From the NCBI GenBank assembly GCA_977017575.1, contig CDRNVI010000029.1, positions 124,001-188,000 on the forward strand: a stretch of 64,000 nt of DNA. Reading direction: 5' to 3'. This document shows, in pieces, positions 41,005 to 52,355 of this stretch (positions are counted from its first letter, which is position 1; the number at the start of each line of letters is the position of its first letter). The notes beneath the pieces are model-generated. The model worked only from the letters and a program-made list of their open reading frames with translations, made no database searches and was not told where the DNA came from. A program made the translations under genes and the position numbers. Origin of the DNA: Paramoeba atlantica. Its lineage: Eukaryota; Discosea.

Positions 41005-42233
41005 TATTTCGAAGACTTCGCGCTATGGGTCCCAGCAACTTGTCACTAGCGATTCTCAAGCGATGTACCATACCCCGTCATGATTACCACCTTCGAGTCC
41101 ACAAACCTGGAGCTTCGTTTCTTCTTGCCCAGGTGTTCGACGAGGAAATCCATGAGATCTTAAAGAAATGGTGTGGTGCAGATAGAGAAGCACTTAAACT
41201 CTCTGCCCTCCCATGTAAAATGGGAGGTCTAGGAATCACCTCAACCGTTCTAAAGCAACGCTACTTTTTCGAAGCGTCCCTAAAATCTATTGATGAGCGA
41301 TCGAAACCCATTAATGCTCCGGTAGATAAGGGAGGCAAGAAACAAGCCGACAGCACACGAACGAATTCACAAGCTGCACGCACCCAGCTAAGAAAGAGCA
41401 TGAAGAATGAACACGAGAAGACAGCAGCAGAATTGAATGCAATACCGAGATTCCAAAATATCATAAAGCGAACGAAGGAGGCGAACAATCACTTAGATTC
41501 AACGTGCAACTACGTAAATCCATATCTTTTTCGTTACACTCTAATGATGCGCCTAGGAATTGCTCTAAGTAATGTGTCAGGCGAGATTACATGCCCTGGA
41601 TGTGGAACAATCGAAACATCAAGCAAAATCATTCCTCACGTAGCGGGATGTTCACGATGTGCTGGCATGAATTGCACGAGAAAACATTCTCATTTGGTAC
41701 GCTATATTGCCGAAATGTGTTCCAAAGCTGGTCTTCCATGTGCGATCGAACCTCGTATTCATGCGTCCTTTTTTTGCACCAAATGCAAGTGCTCAATTTC
41801 CCCAGAAGCGGCGGAATACCATCCTTGCCGAGCGCGTCGAATTAGATCTGGCCCAGACCTAGCGATTATGTGGCCAGATGTTGGAGAAATTTTATACGAC
41901 GTTACCGTGGTACATACGTGCTGCAGCAGCTATGCAAAGCAGAGCAGCAATGCCCTGCTGCAGAGTGCGGAAGAGCGGAAGATAGCAAAATATGTCAAAG
42001 AAAAAGGTCTTGATCCAGAATGCTTTCGCTGCATAGCTGTGACAGATTGTGGAGTACTACATGAAGAGACAAAGGTTTTGCTGAAAACATTGGCGAAAAG
42101 AAATGATGTTGATTACAAGATTGTACGAGAAGCTTTTCAACTTGAACTGGAAAAATATTCAGCCTATGCAGTCGTCTCTCAATTGCGCCAATATATAGAA
42201 ACCGAGAAATGGGTAGGAGGACTCCGTCTTTAA
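41005..42233 (+). pseudogene. LINE-A copy 2 ORF, 3' part: RT thumb, zinc knuckle, RLE
   Basis: Continues the frame broken at 36,297: FRRLRAMGPSNLSLAILKRC, KMGGLGITSTVLKQRY, the knuckle CPGCG...HVAGCSRC...NCTRKHSH, a C-x2-C finger FFCTKCKC, the RLE RSGPDLAIMWP...YDVTVVHT and the family tail ending KWVGGLRL. Essentially identical to 31,949-33,166 of copy 1. The first ten or so codons of the open frame (from 40,977) belong to the LINE-B tail. Confidence 0.88.
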
Positions 42234-42254
42234 ACACTCCTCTGAATATTACAT

Positions 42255-42600
42255 TTTCGCTGCTTTTAACATTTCGTTAATAATGTTTCGTTGCTTTCAG
42301 CCTTTGGTGATTAATAATGTTTCGTTGCTTTCAGCCTTTGGTGATTACTGTTTCGCTGCTTGGTTAGGTTTCAGCCTTTGGTTATTTTTGTTTTGCTGCT
42401 TGGTGATTATTGTTCCGCAGCTTTCAGCTCTTGGTTGTTACTGTTTCGCTGCTTTGGGTTATCACCGTTTCGCTGCTTTGAGTCGTCACTTTTTCGCTGC
42501 TTTCAGCATTCGGCTATTACTGTTTTGCTTTTTTGAGTTATCATTTTTCCCTGCTTTTAGCTATCACTATTTTCTGCTGCTTTCAGCATTTTGGCTATCA
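42255..42600 (+). repeat. LINE-A 3'-UTR minisatellite (copy 2)
   Basis: Same ~30-bp units as 33,188-33,475, extended by two or three further diverged units (TTTAGCTATCACTATTTTCTG). Copies 1 and 2 stop matching at about 42,540. Confidence 0.75.
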
Positions 42601-42898
42601 CGGTTTCTCCAGTAAAGAGTTTTATCTATAGTGTGATGGCCCCCTTTTTGTTTAATACCCCCCCCCCAAAAAAAAACGATATTTTATGTATAAAATGGTT
42701 TTCTATAGACGCAAATAAAGAAAATTTCATGTTGGAGTTTCTTGAAAAAGGTGTTCTTATAAAAAAGGTAAAAAAAAAAAAAAAGTGGAATGGCTAGATC
42801 TTGACCCTTCGCCAACTGGGAGCAACGTCGCGTGCAAATCAATGAATGCCGTTTCAAATACGGTACCTGTTTGAAACATTCCTGAACAATGTCGGGAG

Positions 42899-44073
42899 TC
42901 AAAGACCTGGAAGTACTGCGGATACTCGCTGTGTGCCCAGCGCTTTTGTTGTTGTAATCTGATTTGCGTTGTACCTCAACAGGCTTTCGAGATTGAGATG
43001 TTTGGTCAGGTGCTGTATCTCCGACAAGAGTAGGTGGCCGTCGGCCACTTTTTGGAAGAGAAACGTTATCGCGCCCCGCTTGATAGAGTGGGTCCCATAT
43101 CCGCTTCCGAGGACGTCCCTTATTTGGTAGTCCATCTCCCTTACAGGAGATCTGCACAACTTTTGGTTGAAGGGAAGACCCTCTAGATATCGCGCCAACT
43201 GCTCCGTCCCCGGTCCCGTTATCACAGCGTGCATGTATGGACGATAAGGGTTTAGCCATGTCGCCTTGGTACCTCGTCCCCAAAAGATGATTATTTCTTG
43301 AGGCGAGATCTTGAGAAATTCTCTCTGCTTAATTCTGACACTTCCGTCCACCTTGCGGCCGCCTTCCAGCAGAGCAAGGTCGCCATTGCCTCCGAATTTG
43401 TCAATCTGCTGCACAGCTTTATTAGTAGATACGGCGTCAGTGGTTCCATTTGGCGCTGCGATTCCAGCCCTCCCTGCGCTTGTAGGGCTTTCGCGTACAA
43501 CTTTAGTGGAGCGTTGCTTCCACTTAAGTGCGCGTAAATGGTTTGGAGAGCACGAGTGTACGTCAGACGAGTTGTTACGGCGATCTGTAGAGATTCGAGG
43601 AAGAGAATACAGTTTAAGGCCGTCGGGGGAAGATCCCTTTGAGCGCAAAACTGATGCAGGCGAGCCCATATCCGCTCCCTTGTGCACCACGTCGCATTCG
43701 CCCACATTGGCAAAACGGCGCGTTGGAGGTCGAGCGCGTGTGTATGCTGGGCATCGATCCCTAGCATTTGATTCGTTAATGTTATTCGACGGACTTTCGT
43801 TCCTGGTAGTTCGTGTTCTTCCTCTCGTTGGCTCAGTGGCTTCATTCGCTTCGGTCCGGTCGTTCTGACTGGTGTACCCACCTGTGGTTGACCTTGGGAA
43901 TACGTCACGAGTAACGGATTCTTGCTTACGTGTGTTTGTGCAACGAGTGTGTGGACATATCTTACCCCGTTCCAGACATAGGGTTGATATGCAGTTAAGG
44001 AAAAGCCTGGTAAGTTCGCCCGCTGTCGTCGCAAGACATGGGCACGAGTAGCAATTTTCGGGGTGGGGAGCAC
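42899..44073 (-). pseudogene. YR-4 tyrosine recombinase region
   Basis: Fossil virus-like element part. Recognisable blocks: MWANATWCTRERIWARL, YAKALQAQGG, CWKAAARWTE, IFWGRGTKATWLNPYRP, GTHSIKRGAI (H-x-x-R box) and LLRYNANQI (nucleophile Tyr region). The region is not a single open frame. Confidence 0.78.
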
Positions 44074-45113
44074 TTCCTAGTGAAGCGCTCTTCTTTCGGC
44101 ACGAAAGAATAGCTCGCCGGAGCTCTCATGCCACCACTCGCCACCCCCCGATAAAAATCCTGCTGCTTTAAGCGTGGGCAATTGACGCGTAAATGCCCAG
44201 GCATACGACAGTTGTAACAAACTGGAGGCTGAGTAGACCGAATGCGGCGTGTTTGTTTCGAGGTTTCTTCCATCATAATCCGGCCGTAAGTGTCCTCAGG
44301 ATTCTTTACCTGGTGAAGTCTCTGCTGCACTTTTTCAACCGGAGCACCCGCGGCGGCCCAATAATGGTTTCTTAATTCTTCGATGATGATCTTTGCAATA
44401 TTATAAAAGTTTTCGTCTGTCCAATCTTGGAGTTTCCGGGCTGCATAAATCCATTGCACGAGCATCTCGAAAAGTTTTTCCCGAACAAGTGGAGGGTTGA
44501 ATCGAACCCCAAATTCTTTGGTATCTCGGAGCTCGCGGACCAGCTCGCGGGGTTTAAACTCGTCTTCTGCCTCAATCCAAGGACCCCACGTTTTAGGTTC
44601 GATAGGTGAGAAATTCTTCGGGTCGGATACGGTCATTCTTTCCAGAGAGGGTAGATGTTCAACGCGCTCGCCCCCAGGCATCTGAGCTTGCACTTTGGCG
44701 ATCGCTAGCGAGAAATAATCAATATCCGGAAAAGGAAAGCTGTACTCCATATCAGCTTCGTCTTCCCAGCGCGCCTTCAATTCCGAGCGATCGGGATCGT
44801 TGGGATGCTTAAAGTACACTCTGCCGGTTACGGTATATCGTTCGGTCTCATCTCGGTGTCCCCATATCGCCTGAATCCAGATCTTGTGCCCGCGGGACAG
44901 TAGTAATCGCATCTTATGGGCAAATTCGTACTTTGCTTCTTCCGTCATCGGCGGCGGGACCTCATTCTGCAAGAGGGCCTCAACCTGGTCGGGGTTAAGG
45001 GTGCCTCCACGCCTACCACTACGCGGAATCGGGGGTTCGGGAGCCTGAGGCTCAGGGCTGTTGGCTCGAGAGCGGGATATTGCCCTTGTAACGGCTTGCA
45101 CGATTCCAGACAT
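43995..45113 (-). CDS. YR-4 gag-like protein
   Basis: Fossil virus-like element part. 372 residues starting MSGIVQAVTRAIS, a start shared with the YR-2 gag (MSRIVSAVSRAIS). Contains GTLNPDQVEALL, the block KPRELVRELRDTKEFGVRF, EELRNHYWAAAGAPVEKVQQ and the CCHC knuckle CYNCRMPGHLRVNCP. Its end overlaps the recombinase gene. Confidence 0.8.
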   Translation of the reverse strand: MSGIVQAVTRAISRSRANSPEPQAPEPPIPRSGRRGGTLNPDQVEALLQNEVPPPMTEEAKYEFAHKMRLLLSRGHKIWIQAIWGHRDETERYTVTGRVYFKHPNDPDRSELKARWEDEADMEYSFPFPDIDYFSLAIAKVQAQMPGGERVEHLPSLERMTVSDPKNFSPIEPKTWGPWIEAEDEFKPRELVRELRDTKEFGVRFNPPLVREKLFEMLVQWIYAARKLQDWTDENFYNIAKIIIEELRNHYWAAAGAPVEKVQQRLHQVKNPEDTYGRIMMEETSKQTRRIRSTQPPVCYNCRMPGHLRVNCPRLKQQDFYRGVASGGMRAPASYSFVPKEERFTRKCSPPRKLLLVPMSCDDSGRTYQAFP

Positions 45114-45309
45114 TCGAAAACGTGTAGTACAGTAGTTAGAAATGGATAGCCTCTAAACAAATCAATAAAATGTTTTGTTACTACATTAAATGCTTTGATT
45201 ATAAAGAAGAGCGTACAATGCCCGCCGGCCATATCAGCATATAATAGGAAACATATATAGGAAAAAGCCCTCGCCTAAATTTCTTACCGTAAACTTTTAA
45301 GAGTTTTGT

Positions 45310-45912
45310 TTATTGATTGATTGAAACAACAGCACAAAAGCAGCAGACTATCCAATAAGATTTTCTTTTTCTTTTTCTCACGGGGTCGTTTTCGGAACGT
45401 GCAACTTTACCAAAAGACATCCATGCAGTTTTCGATTGACCAACCGCAAGTCGTAGATTAGCTTTCTCTGCTTCCCGAGAAACGCTGTTTATCATATTTT
45501 GCAAACCTTCCCGCGAATATATATATATATAATAATAATCATTTCGCAGACGCTGCAACCACGACATAATAAGAGGAGGACCCGCGCACCAGCGGGACAT
45601 CCATGATACTACATTCTTGTTGTCAGAGATAATGGTCACATTTTTTAATTTTCGTTCTTTACATTCCCTCAGACCCATCTCAGCAGCATATAGTTCTTTA
45701 TAGGCGATTGGCTTCTCTTTCAACCAGGAGGGAAAAATACCACTGCGATCTCGTAGATTCCCTGCTTCCCACCAGGCGAGACCCCATCTGCCCTGTGACG
45801 CGTCCACGTAGATACGCTCACTTTCGTCTGCTGACTCTCCAACGCTCCGGGGTGTGTTGATTTCGATACGATTTAGGAGTTCAATCAAGGCTGTAACAAA
45901 TTCCGGTCGCAT
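45310..45912 (-). pseudogene. YR-family RNase H fragment, possibly fused to a LINE RT scrap
   Basis: Fossil virus-like element part. IYVDASQGRWGLAWWEAG...YKELYAAEMGLREC...IISDNKNVVSWMSRW is an RNase H domain resembling that at the end of YR-3. After an AT repeat (45,515-45,535) the frame continues with INSVSREAEKANLRLAVGQ, which looks like the segment after the catalytic motif of an APE-type LINE RT. Ownership is unclear; it may belong to YR-6. Confidence 0.55.
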
Positions 45913-46768
45913 CCAACAGGCCTTGTCCCAGTAGATCGGATTGCAAGAAAGAAACCGGGCTCTGTTGCGAATCCATAGCAGAATTGCTCATCAGAATATA
46001 TTTTTAATAAACAAATAATTAATTTGTAATCACTAAATAAATTTTTTCAAATACGAGGCACCCAAATACCTGTGTTTTGAACGTTATTATAAATAAAATT
46101 ATTTGATGAATATAGTACTAAAGGACGTCCTTATAAAAACAATCTTCACCTCTCTCTCTCTCTCTCTCTTGCGAACGGGTAGTTCCGCGGCGGGGACCAC
46201 CCCTTTCCTTTTGCGAAAATAAAGAAAAGCTACTAGCGTAATAATTAAGTATAGTATTGTATAATTGATAAATAATCTACAAATATACATGGTTCCCCCC
46301 AGAGGGGGCAATATCACACTGAAATCAGATCATAATATTAAAATATCATGTGCCCCGTAGGGCCACGGTCGGATCTCATACAGAATCAAAAGTATCTTCT
46401 TTGACCAATTCTTTCCGTAAACTATAATCACCGTTATGTAGTCGCATTGTGCAATCCCCAGTCAGAATGTCTATATGTAGCTCTTGAAGCTTTTCTTTTA
46501 CAGTATATTGTATTCTATTCTTTTGAATACTTTAGACAAAACACTGCATAATTAATCATAAATAGTTCGATCAGCATGCATACTTCTTATTCTACATATA
46601 AATGCTTCAATTACCGTAAACCAATCGTACCCCGTAAACCATAAAAACGCGCTGGAGGGTTCCTTTCCCGGTCTTTCGAATCTAAGCGAAAGATTCCGAA
46701 ATGATAGGAAGGGAATGGTCGAAAAGAAAGAAAGATATCGCCACGGTTGAAGAATTTTCTGGAGCTCT
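45913..46768 (-). other. YR terminal-repeat remnants and unassigned sequence
   Basis: Holds CCCCGTAGGGCC (46,353) and two phrases like CCGTAAACTATAATC (46,425; 46,613-46,650) that resemble A-repeat pieces of YR elements on the minus strand. Also a (TC)n run at 46,150-46,170 and an inverted copy of 5,168-5,206 at 46,577-46,613. No gene seen. Confidence 0.4.
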
Positions 46769-47110
46769 CTAAAGCCGAAGGCCTCCCATCCAGTTCTCAG
46801 TTGGGGCGTACTCTCGCAGTTGAGTTACGACTGTGTATGCTGACATCTTTTCAATTTCTAGTTGAAGAGCATGTCGCACGTTTTCGTAATTCAGTTTCGC
46901 TCGGTGCGCAAGCGCCTTCATTAGATCTTTCGTGTCGCTGTGTAAAAGGCCACAATCCGAAGTGGCCAGACATCGGAACGAATCGCTATCGACGCCTTTT
47001 TCGGAGACGTATTTCTTAAATTTTCGGTCGATGACTTGTTGCATGAGGGCTGAACTGGTCTGTTTCGCGTAACTACTACAGCACGTGGGAACCACCGTGA
47101 AATCATAGAG
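46769..47110 (-). pseudogene. LINE-A (minus copy), C-terminal end after YR-2 insertion
   Basis: Starts FLYDFTVVPTCCSSYAKQ, the residues that follow the PD motif of the LINE-A RLE, and runs to the family tail NWMGGLRL. The missing upstream part is at 54,789-56,484; YR-2 separates them. Confidence 0.82.
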
Positions 47111-48039
47111 GAAATCCACGGCGAGGCTCACAGCAGCATCAAGTAAAGTTAAAATGATATAAAAATAGATATACTCATCAAGAAATAAGACTCTGAAAAT
47201 AGTTCGCATTACTCAGCCCTGAAATATGAGTTCACCTAAATATCTCCAAAATGAATGAAAAAAGGCCTTGCGCGCTATAACGTAAATATTAAATACTAGT
47301 AGTACGAAGTGAAGGGGCTCAGCCCCCCACACCCCGCTGCCTCCGAACCCACGTTCCGTGGGCCCACATCGGCTCGATTGCCCGATGAATGATATCGACA
47401 TGTGGGTGTTGCGGGTCGACTCGAAGAATCGCCCGCGTGAGTTCCTGCCTCTGTTTCTTTCGTGGTGGGCAATCCATGTCGCAAAGGTCCGGGGGTTTGG
47501 ACTTCCGATTCTTGGGGCGCTGTCGTGTTAAATGTTGATGTGATGGGAGCACCCGTTCTTTTTTGCTCTGTCCCTCGGGCCTTACTACGCGTATTTCCGT
47601 GCTCACATACTGAGCACCGTTCCATACAAATTTCGGACAAGAAATATTTAAAGAGCCTGGTAAGTTTGTTCGCCGTCTCTTCGACATGCAAACACGAGTA
47701 GATTTTGGGGTGGGGAGCGCCTCCTAGAAGGCCGCTCGTCTTTCGCCGCGGCGGTTCATCTGCTGGCCTACCGCGGAGCCACTCGCCACCCCCCGGGAGA
47801 AAACCGGTTGGCGCAGCTGGGGACAGTTTGCCCGTACATGCCCGGGGGCGCCGCAATTAAAACATGGCGGCGGCTGCCCCTGACGACGATTAATACGCGT
47901 CTGTTTAAGCTGCTCCTCCAGCATGACCTTCCCATAGGCGTCCTCGGGCGTAGATACTTGATGTTGCGATTTCGTAGAAATAACCTGTAGTCCAGTCTTG
48001 TAACTGACGAGCTGCGTAGATCCACTAATAGTTCACGTT

Positions 48040-49461
48040 TTGAAATTTAGCCGAGGGGCGGCTATATATTTGCCTGCTGGCCCTTCGGGGCCACGCCAGG
48101 AGCGCGATAGATCACCGAAGCGGAATAGGGCGCCGACACCCATTCAGACCTCCTCCGTCCAAGACCATTCTAAGCGTCAGTCCCTTTCGTGCCCTCCCGT
48201 GCGCCCCCCTCTCCCCCCTCTCCCCACGCAGCCGGCTCCGCAGGTATCCGCGCGACCTCCTCCGATTCCCCCTACTCCTGTCCCAGCGCGCCGAAAGGTA
48301 CGCCCTTCTGGTAGAGCACTCAGCCCCGCCCGCGAACCGCCTAGCCCTCTCCCTTCCAACCTTCCCAGTTTGCCTGCGAGCTCCCTCCCTAGCCCGTACC
48401 CTTTTCCGCTGGAGGCTCCCGAGCCCCATATGCGACGAAGAGGAACCCTTAACCCCGACCAGGTTGAGGCTTCTCGCTCGCCGCGCCGTTATGAGGCCCT
48501 TGACATTGACCACGTCGAGTTGCCTCAGCGTTCACGCTGTGATGCGCGTGGGATCATGACACAATCCAGCAAAGAAGAGTTCATCACGAAAGTGATTGAG
48601 CTTCTGCGCAAGGACTACGAGGTCACCGTCGAGGCTGTATGGTCCCTTCCCCGTGACGGCCTACGGCAGACGGTTATAGGGTTGGTGCATATGACGCATC
48701 CAAAGGACCCTAACTCAACTGCGTTGTTCGCCGAGTGGGATGGGGACAAGAACACTGCCTATCGTTTTCCCCATCCCGAGATCAACTACCACTCTTTGGA
48801 ACTGGCCCATGTTCGGGCGCAGATGCCGGGTGGGAAACCAGTTGAAGATCTGATCCCCACGTTTGAACGCGTCCGTATTACGGACCCGAAAGGCTTCTCC
48901 CCCTACGATCCGGTTACTTGGCAACCGTGGATCGACACGGATGATTTGTTCAAGCCACGTGAACTCATCCGTGAGCTGCGCGAAGCTCCGCAGCTTGGGG
49001 TACGCTTCAACCCTCCGCCGCAGCGTGAGCGCCTGTTCAAGATGTTAACTGAATGGGTGTACGCTGCGTGCAATACGGAGGGATGGCTAGAGAAGCACAA
49101 CCTCGCCGTAGCCCTTCTCATCATCGAAGAGCTTCGCAACCATTATTGGGCTGCGGCGGGCGTTGCTGTCGAGCGTGTGCAACAGCGGTTGCACCGTGAC
49201 GACGACCCTCAGGACCGCTACGGTCAGCTTGTGGTTGACGAGCAACTGAGGGGCCGGACTGCGCAGCGTGCTCCTCGTCGACGCAGCCAGGGACCTTTCT
49301 GTTTTGGCTGTCATCAGCCAGGCCACCTCCGATCGAACTGCCCCCAAGCGTCCCAACAGCAGGGGGGGCAGTTCCGTACCACACGCGCCCCGCAACAGGA
49401 TTTTCGCGGCGGGGTGGTGGGCGGCGCCAACCGTTACGGCGCAACACGGGCTTTCCACTAG
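48040..49461 (+). CDS. YR-3 gag-like protein
   Basis: Fossil virus-like element part. The open frame begins in the A1 repeat; the start is uncertain, as the first ATG (48,430) is only just upstream of the conserved GTLNPDQVEA. Long Pro-rich N-terminus, then KPRELIRELREAPQLGVRF, EELRNHYWAAAGVAVERVQQ and the CCHC knuckle CFGCHQPGHLRSNCP near the end. The recombinase follows after 3 bases. Confidence 0.8.
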   Translation: MKFSRGAAIYLPAGPSGPRQERDRSPKRNRAPTPIQTSSVQDHSKRQSLSCPPVRPPLPPLPTQPAPQVSARPPPIPPTPVPARRKVRPSGRALSPAREPPSPLPSNLPSLPASSLPSPYPFPLEAPEPHMRRRGTLNPDQVEASRSPRRYEALDIDHVELPQRSRCDARGIMTQSSKEEFITKVIELLRKDYEVTVEAVWSLPRDGLRQTVIGLVHMTHPKDPNSTALFAEWDGDKNTAYRFPHPEINYHSLELAHVRAQMPGGKPVEDLIPTFERVRITDPKGFSPYDPVTWQPWIDTDDLFKPRELIRELREAPQLGVRFNPPPQRERLFKMLTEWVYAACNTEGWLEKHNLAVALLIIEELRNHYWAAAGVAVERVQQRLHRDDDPQDRYGQLVVDEQLRGRTAQRAPRRRSQGPFCFGCHQPGHLRSNCPQASQQQGGQFRTTRAPQQDFRGGVVGGANRYGATRAFH

Positions 49462-49464
49462 GAA

Positions 49465-50649
49465 ATGCCCCCCACCCCAATTACTGCTCGTGCCCGTCGT
49501 CCCAGGCGACGACGGGTGGATATTCTTACCCCTGTTTCCTCCCCGTCTCTCCGCCAGCGCGAAAGACGGCCACGCGTGCGTGGCACTACTCCTCCTCCCC
49601 GCCCTCTCTCCCCGTTACGTCTAAGGCGCAGAAGCGTCTCCCTCCCAATCCGTCCTCTACCCCGGCTTCCCGTTCCCGTTTACACCGCCGCCAAGACCGC
49701 CGCCGCCAAAACCGCCGCCGTCGTAACCGCCGACGCCGCACAGCCTCCAGGAGGACGCCGCCAGGAGCTGCTGAGGGCGATTCTTCGAATGCCCCCCGAG
49801 GACCCGCGCGCCACCCAGATGAACGAGGCGCTCAGACCCATGTGGGCGACGGCCACGTGGGCCACAAGGGAGCGATTGTGGTTCCGCCTGCGCGAGTATT
49901 GCCAGGCGAAGGGAATCACCGCGAATCCTGCAAACGCGGTGCTCTTCCTAGAGACTCTGCCTCTCGCTACCTCGACGCGCATGGGGTACGCAGGGGCATT
50001 GAGGACTCTGTTCGAGCTCATGGGAATCGAAGGTACCCCATTGAGTCTCTACGTAAAGGCCCTGCAAGCGCAGGGGGGGCTAGAACCCACGCGGCAGATG
50101 CTTCCAATCACGCCACTTCTTCTAAAGAAGCTGAGACGTCATCTCGACGTAAAGGAGAGCATGTGTTGCCTCCTGTGTTGGAAAGCCGCTGCGAGATGGA
50201 CCGAGACCGCCGACCTGAGGCGGGAGCAGTTCGTGAGTGTGGCCAGTCACGAGGTAGTCATTTATTGGGGCAGGGGGACAAAGACGACTCGTCTGAATCC
50301 TTACCGACCGTACCTCTACGCGATAGTGACTGGCCCGGGGACACCCGAACTGGCTCAGTTTGTGGGAAGTTTGAGACCAGGCCAGCGCCTGTGTTACACG
50401 ACGGTCCGGGAGATGGACCACAGGATGAATCAACTTCTCGGTCCCGGGTATGGAACACATTCCATAAAAAGAGGTGCAATTACTTACCTATTCCACGAGA
50501 TCTCCCTCGGGAATCTCAGGATGGAGGACGTCCAGAACCTCACGAAACACCTCAACGTCGAATCACTGTTGCGCTACAACGCAAGCAGTATTACAACGGC
50601 AAGGGCTCTCGGGACGCAGAGAGTCTCAGCACGTCTCCCAGTGCTGTAA
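49465..50649 (+). CDS. YR-3 tyrosine recombinase
   Basis: Fossil virus-like element part. 394 codons. Blocks: MWATATWATRERLWFRL, YVKALQAQGGLEPTRQM, CWKAAARWTETADL, IYWGRGTKTTRLNPYRP, GTHSIKRGAI (H-x-x-R) and LTKHLNVESLLRYNAS (Tyr nucleophile region). A low-complexity Ala/Lys run (AAKTAAAKTAA) lies near residue 75. It would integrate the circular cDNA. Confidence 0.85.
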   Translation: MPPTPITARARRPRRRRVDILTPVSSPSLRQRERRPRVRGTTPPPRPLSPLRLRRRSVSLPIRPLPRLPVPVYTAAKTAAAKTAAVVTADAAQPPGGRRQELLRAILRMPPEDPRATQMNEALRPMWATATWATRERLWFRLREYCQAKGITANPANAVLFLETLPLATSTRMGYAGALRTLFELMGIEGTPLSLYVKALQAQGGLEPTRQMLPITPLLLKKLRRHLDVKESMCCLLCWKAAARWTETADLRREQFVSVASHEVVIYWGRGTKTTRLNPYRPYLYAIVTGPGTPELAQFVGSLRPGQRLCYTTVREMDHRMNQLLGPGYGTHSIKRGAITYLFHEISLGNLRMEDVQNLTKHLNVESLLRYNASSITTARALGTQRVSARLPVL

Positions 50650-52355
50650 CCTCGGAGCACGTGGCAAAGTGCTTCGAGGAAGTGCCTTACCTTCGCAGGC
50701 ACTCCGTTGTTTGTGCACGCCGCTCTTCACGGCTAGCCAAGGCACACGACGCTCACCTACCTTTGCACGTTAAGAAGTCAATACCTGTTATCCATTTGGA
50801 TCAGGTTAAGGAGTGGATGAGTATGTCAGCTGCCACTCGTTTTCGCAAGGTAGTGGATGAATTATTATGGGTACCTAAAGCCCCGTACCCCGAACCTAGT
50901 GTGAAAGGTTCATTGCCTGAGGCGGACGTCCGATTGTTGGAGGACGCAGGCATAATCTCCAAGGTCCCGGCGCAGGAGTTGAGAAAGCGCCCATCGATGC
51001 AGTTCATGATTCCCTTCACGGTTGTGGAGACCGATGATCAGGGCAATCAGCGCAGAAGGTTTATTTCGTGGACACGGGACGATAATGATAGACTTAAAGG
51101 ATGTGAACCACAGGTCCCTTTATATCATCCCTCCAAGTACCTTCATAAGGCGCACGAGCCGATGGCTGTGAAGCAGGACTTCACATGCGGGTTTTACCAG
51201 ATTGGTATCCCGAAGAGGGCGCGGCCCAAATTCCGCCTTAGAACGAACAGTGGAGACGTGTATGAGATGAACGTCCTCCCGATGGGCCATAGGTGTGCAC
51301 CGGAGGTTATGCACACGGTTACCGCCGCGATTGCTGGCGAGGCGTCGATTTGTTCTCAGCGCTACTCGTTTCACCGAGGCGCTATCGACGTTTATGTTGA
51401 CGGAGTTCGGTTTACAGGAACCCACTCCGAGGCCACCACGTACGCTCAGTTCATTGACGAGCGTTGCGACAAGGCGAACGGTCTTTTCAAAGATCGGGGT
51501 CAGCCCCCTGTAGCACAGTACGTGTTCAATGGGGTGGCGTTCGACCATAACGCGCATACGGTCTGCCTGGGACCGCGAGTGATCAGGAAACTGCGAGCCG
51601 ACTCTTTCTTCAACATTTCCTTTGTTGACCTAGAGGCGGTGGTGGGGCGCCTCATTTATGGCTCCGCAGTTCTCCGACTCAATATGCCGCGGTTTTATTT
51701 CGCTTTGAAGGTGGCGCAACGGCGTATCAACTTGTTGAACCGTTGCCCGAAGTTATGTGACCGTCCGGTCGCACTCCCTGTCGTCACTCGCTCCATGCTA
51801 GCAGAATGGAGAAACGAGTTGCTGGAGAATGTTCCACGGTCTCCACCTCCCCATCCCGATGTTGTTCCACACAAGCATCGTCTCTACACCGATGCCTCGG
51901 TGAAAGGATGGGGAGCGATTATGTATTTAGACAGCGGAGAGGTTTTGATTACGGGAGAGGCGTGGCCTGAGTCATCCTCGTATGAGGTGAACCGTGCGGA
52001 AGCTGCAGCAGTCCGCTTAGCCCTCGAGAAGTTTTCCGCGCATTGCCCCCGTGGAACCTGCTTGGATGTTTTTGTTGACAACACCTCCTGTCAGGCTGCA
52101 CTGAACAGGAGGATCTCCAAGTCAGAGGGGGTTTCAATGGAATTGCGCGAAGTCCTGCGACTGACAGAGGAGAAAGGTATTTGTGTCAAGGCAGCGTATA
52201 TATCCACGGATGAGAACCCGGCGGATGCTGTCAGTCGCGGGAAGGAGATTGAGAGAGAGAAGGTTGAGAAATATAAAGGCAACATCGAGAAATACAGCGA
52301 TAATCAGCATCATCATATTGGTAAGCTAGACAGTCATATTGAAGGAAAACCCTAG
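50650..52355 (+). CDS. YR-3 reverse transcriptase-RNase H
   Basis: Fossil virus-like element part. Starts around VPYLRRHSVVCARRSSR. RT blocks: FISWTRDDNDRLK, VKQDFTCGFYQIGIP, NVLPMGHRCAPEVMHT, IDVYVDG and VFNGVAFDHNAHTVCLGP. RNase H: LYTDASVKGWGAIMY...VNRAEAAAVRLALEK...VFVDNTSCQAALN...ADAVSRG. The frame is open back to 49,842, but that part is a shadow of the recombinase, so how translation starts is unknown. Confidence 0.82.

Larger units (their letters stand above)
34085..42784 (+). mobile_element. LINE-A copy 2, interrupted by LINE-B
   Basis: Leader from about 34,085, coding part from 34,337/34,445 to 36,297, a full LINE-B insert (36,298-41,004), then the rest of the coding part (41,005-42,233), the 3'-UTR minisatellite and an A run at 42,768-42,784 beside YR-4. 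Without the insert the frame is continuous, so the element was intact when hit. Confidence 0.85.
42785..45300 (-). mobile_element. YR-4: tyrosine-recombinase retrotransposon fossil
   Basis: Minus-strand virus-like element. Left repeat at about 45,200-45,300 (AAAAGTTTACGG...TTTAGGCGAGGGC), gag at 43,995-45,113, recombinase in 42,899-44,073, and only the first ~40 codons of RT (VPYLKRHSLICTRR, about 42,785-42,900) before it stops at the A run of LINE-A copy 2. Broken: truncated, with about one further break. Moderately diverged from YR-3. Confidence 0.8.

Noticed and set aside
49842-50640. N-terminal extension of the YR-3 RT
   Set aside because: This part overlaps the recombinase in another frame and its composition is that of a shadow; RT homology begins around 50,650.
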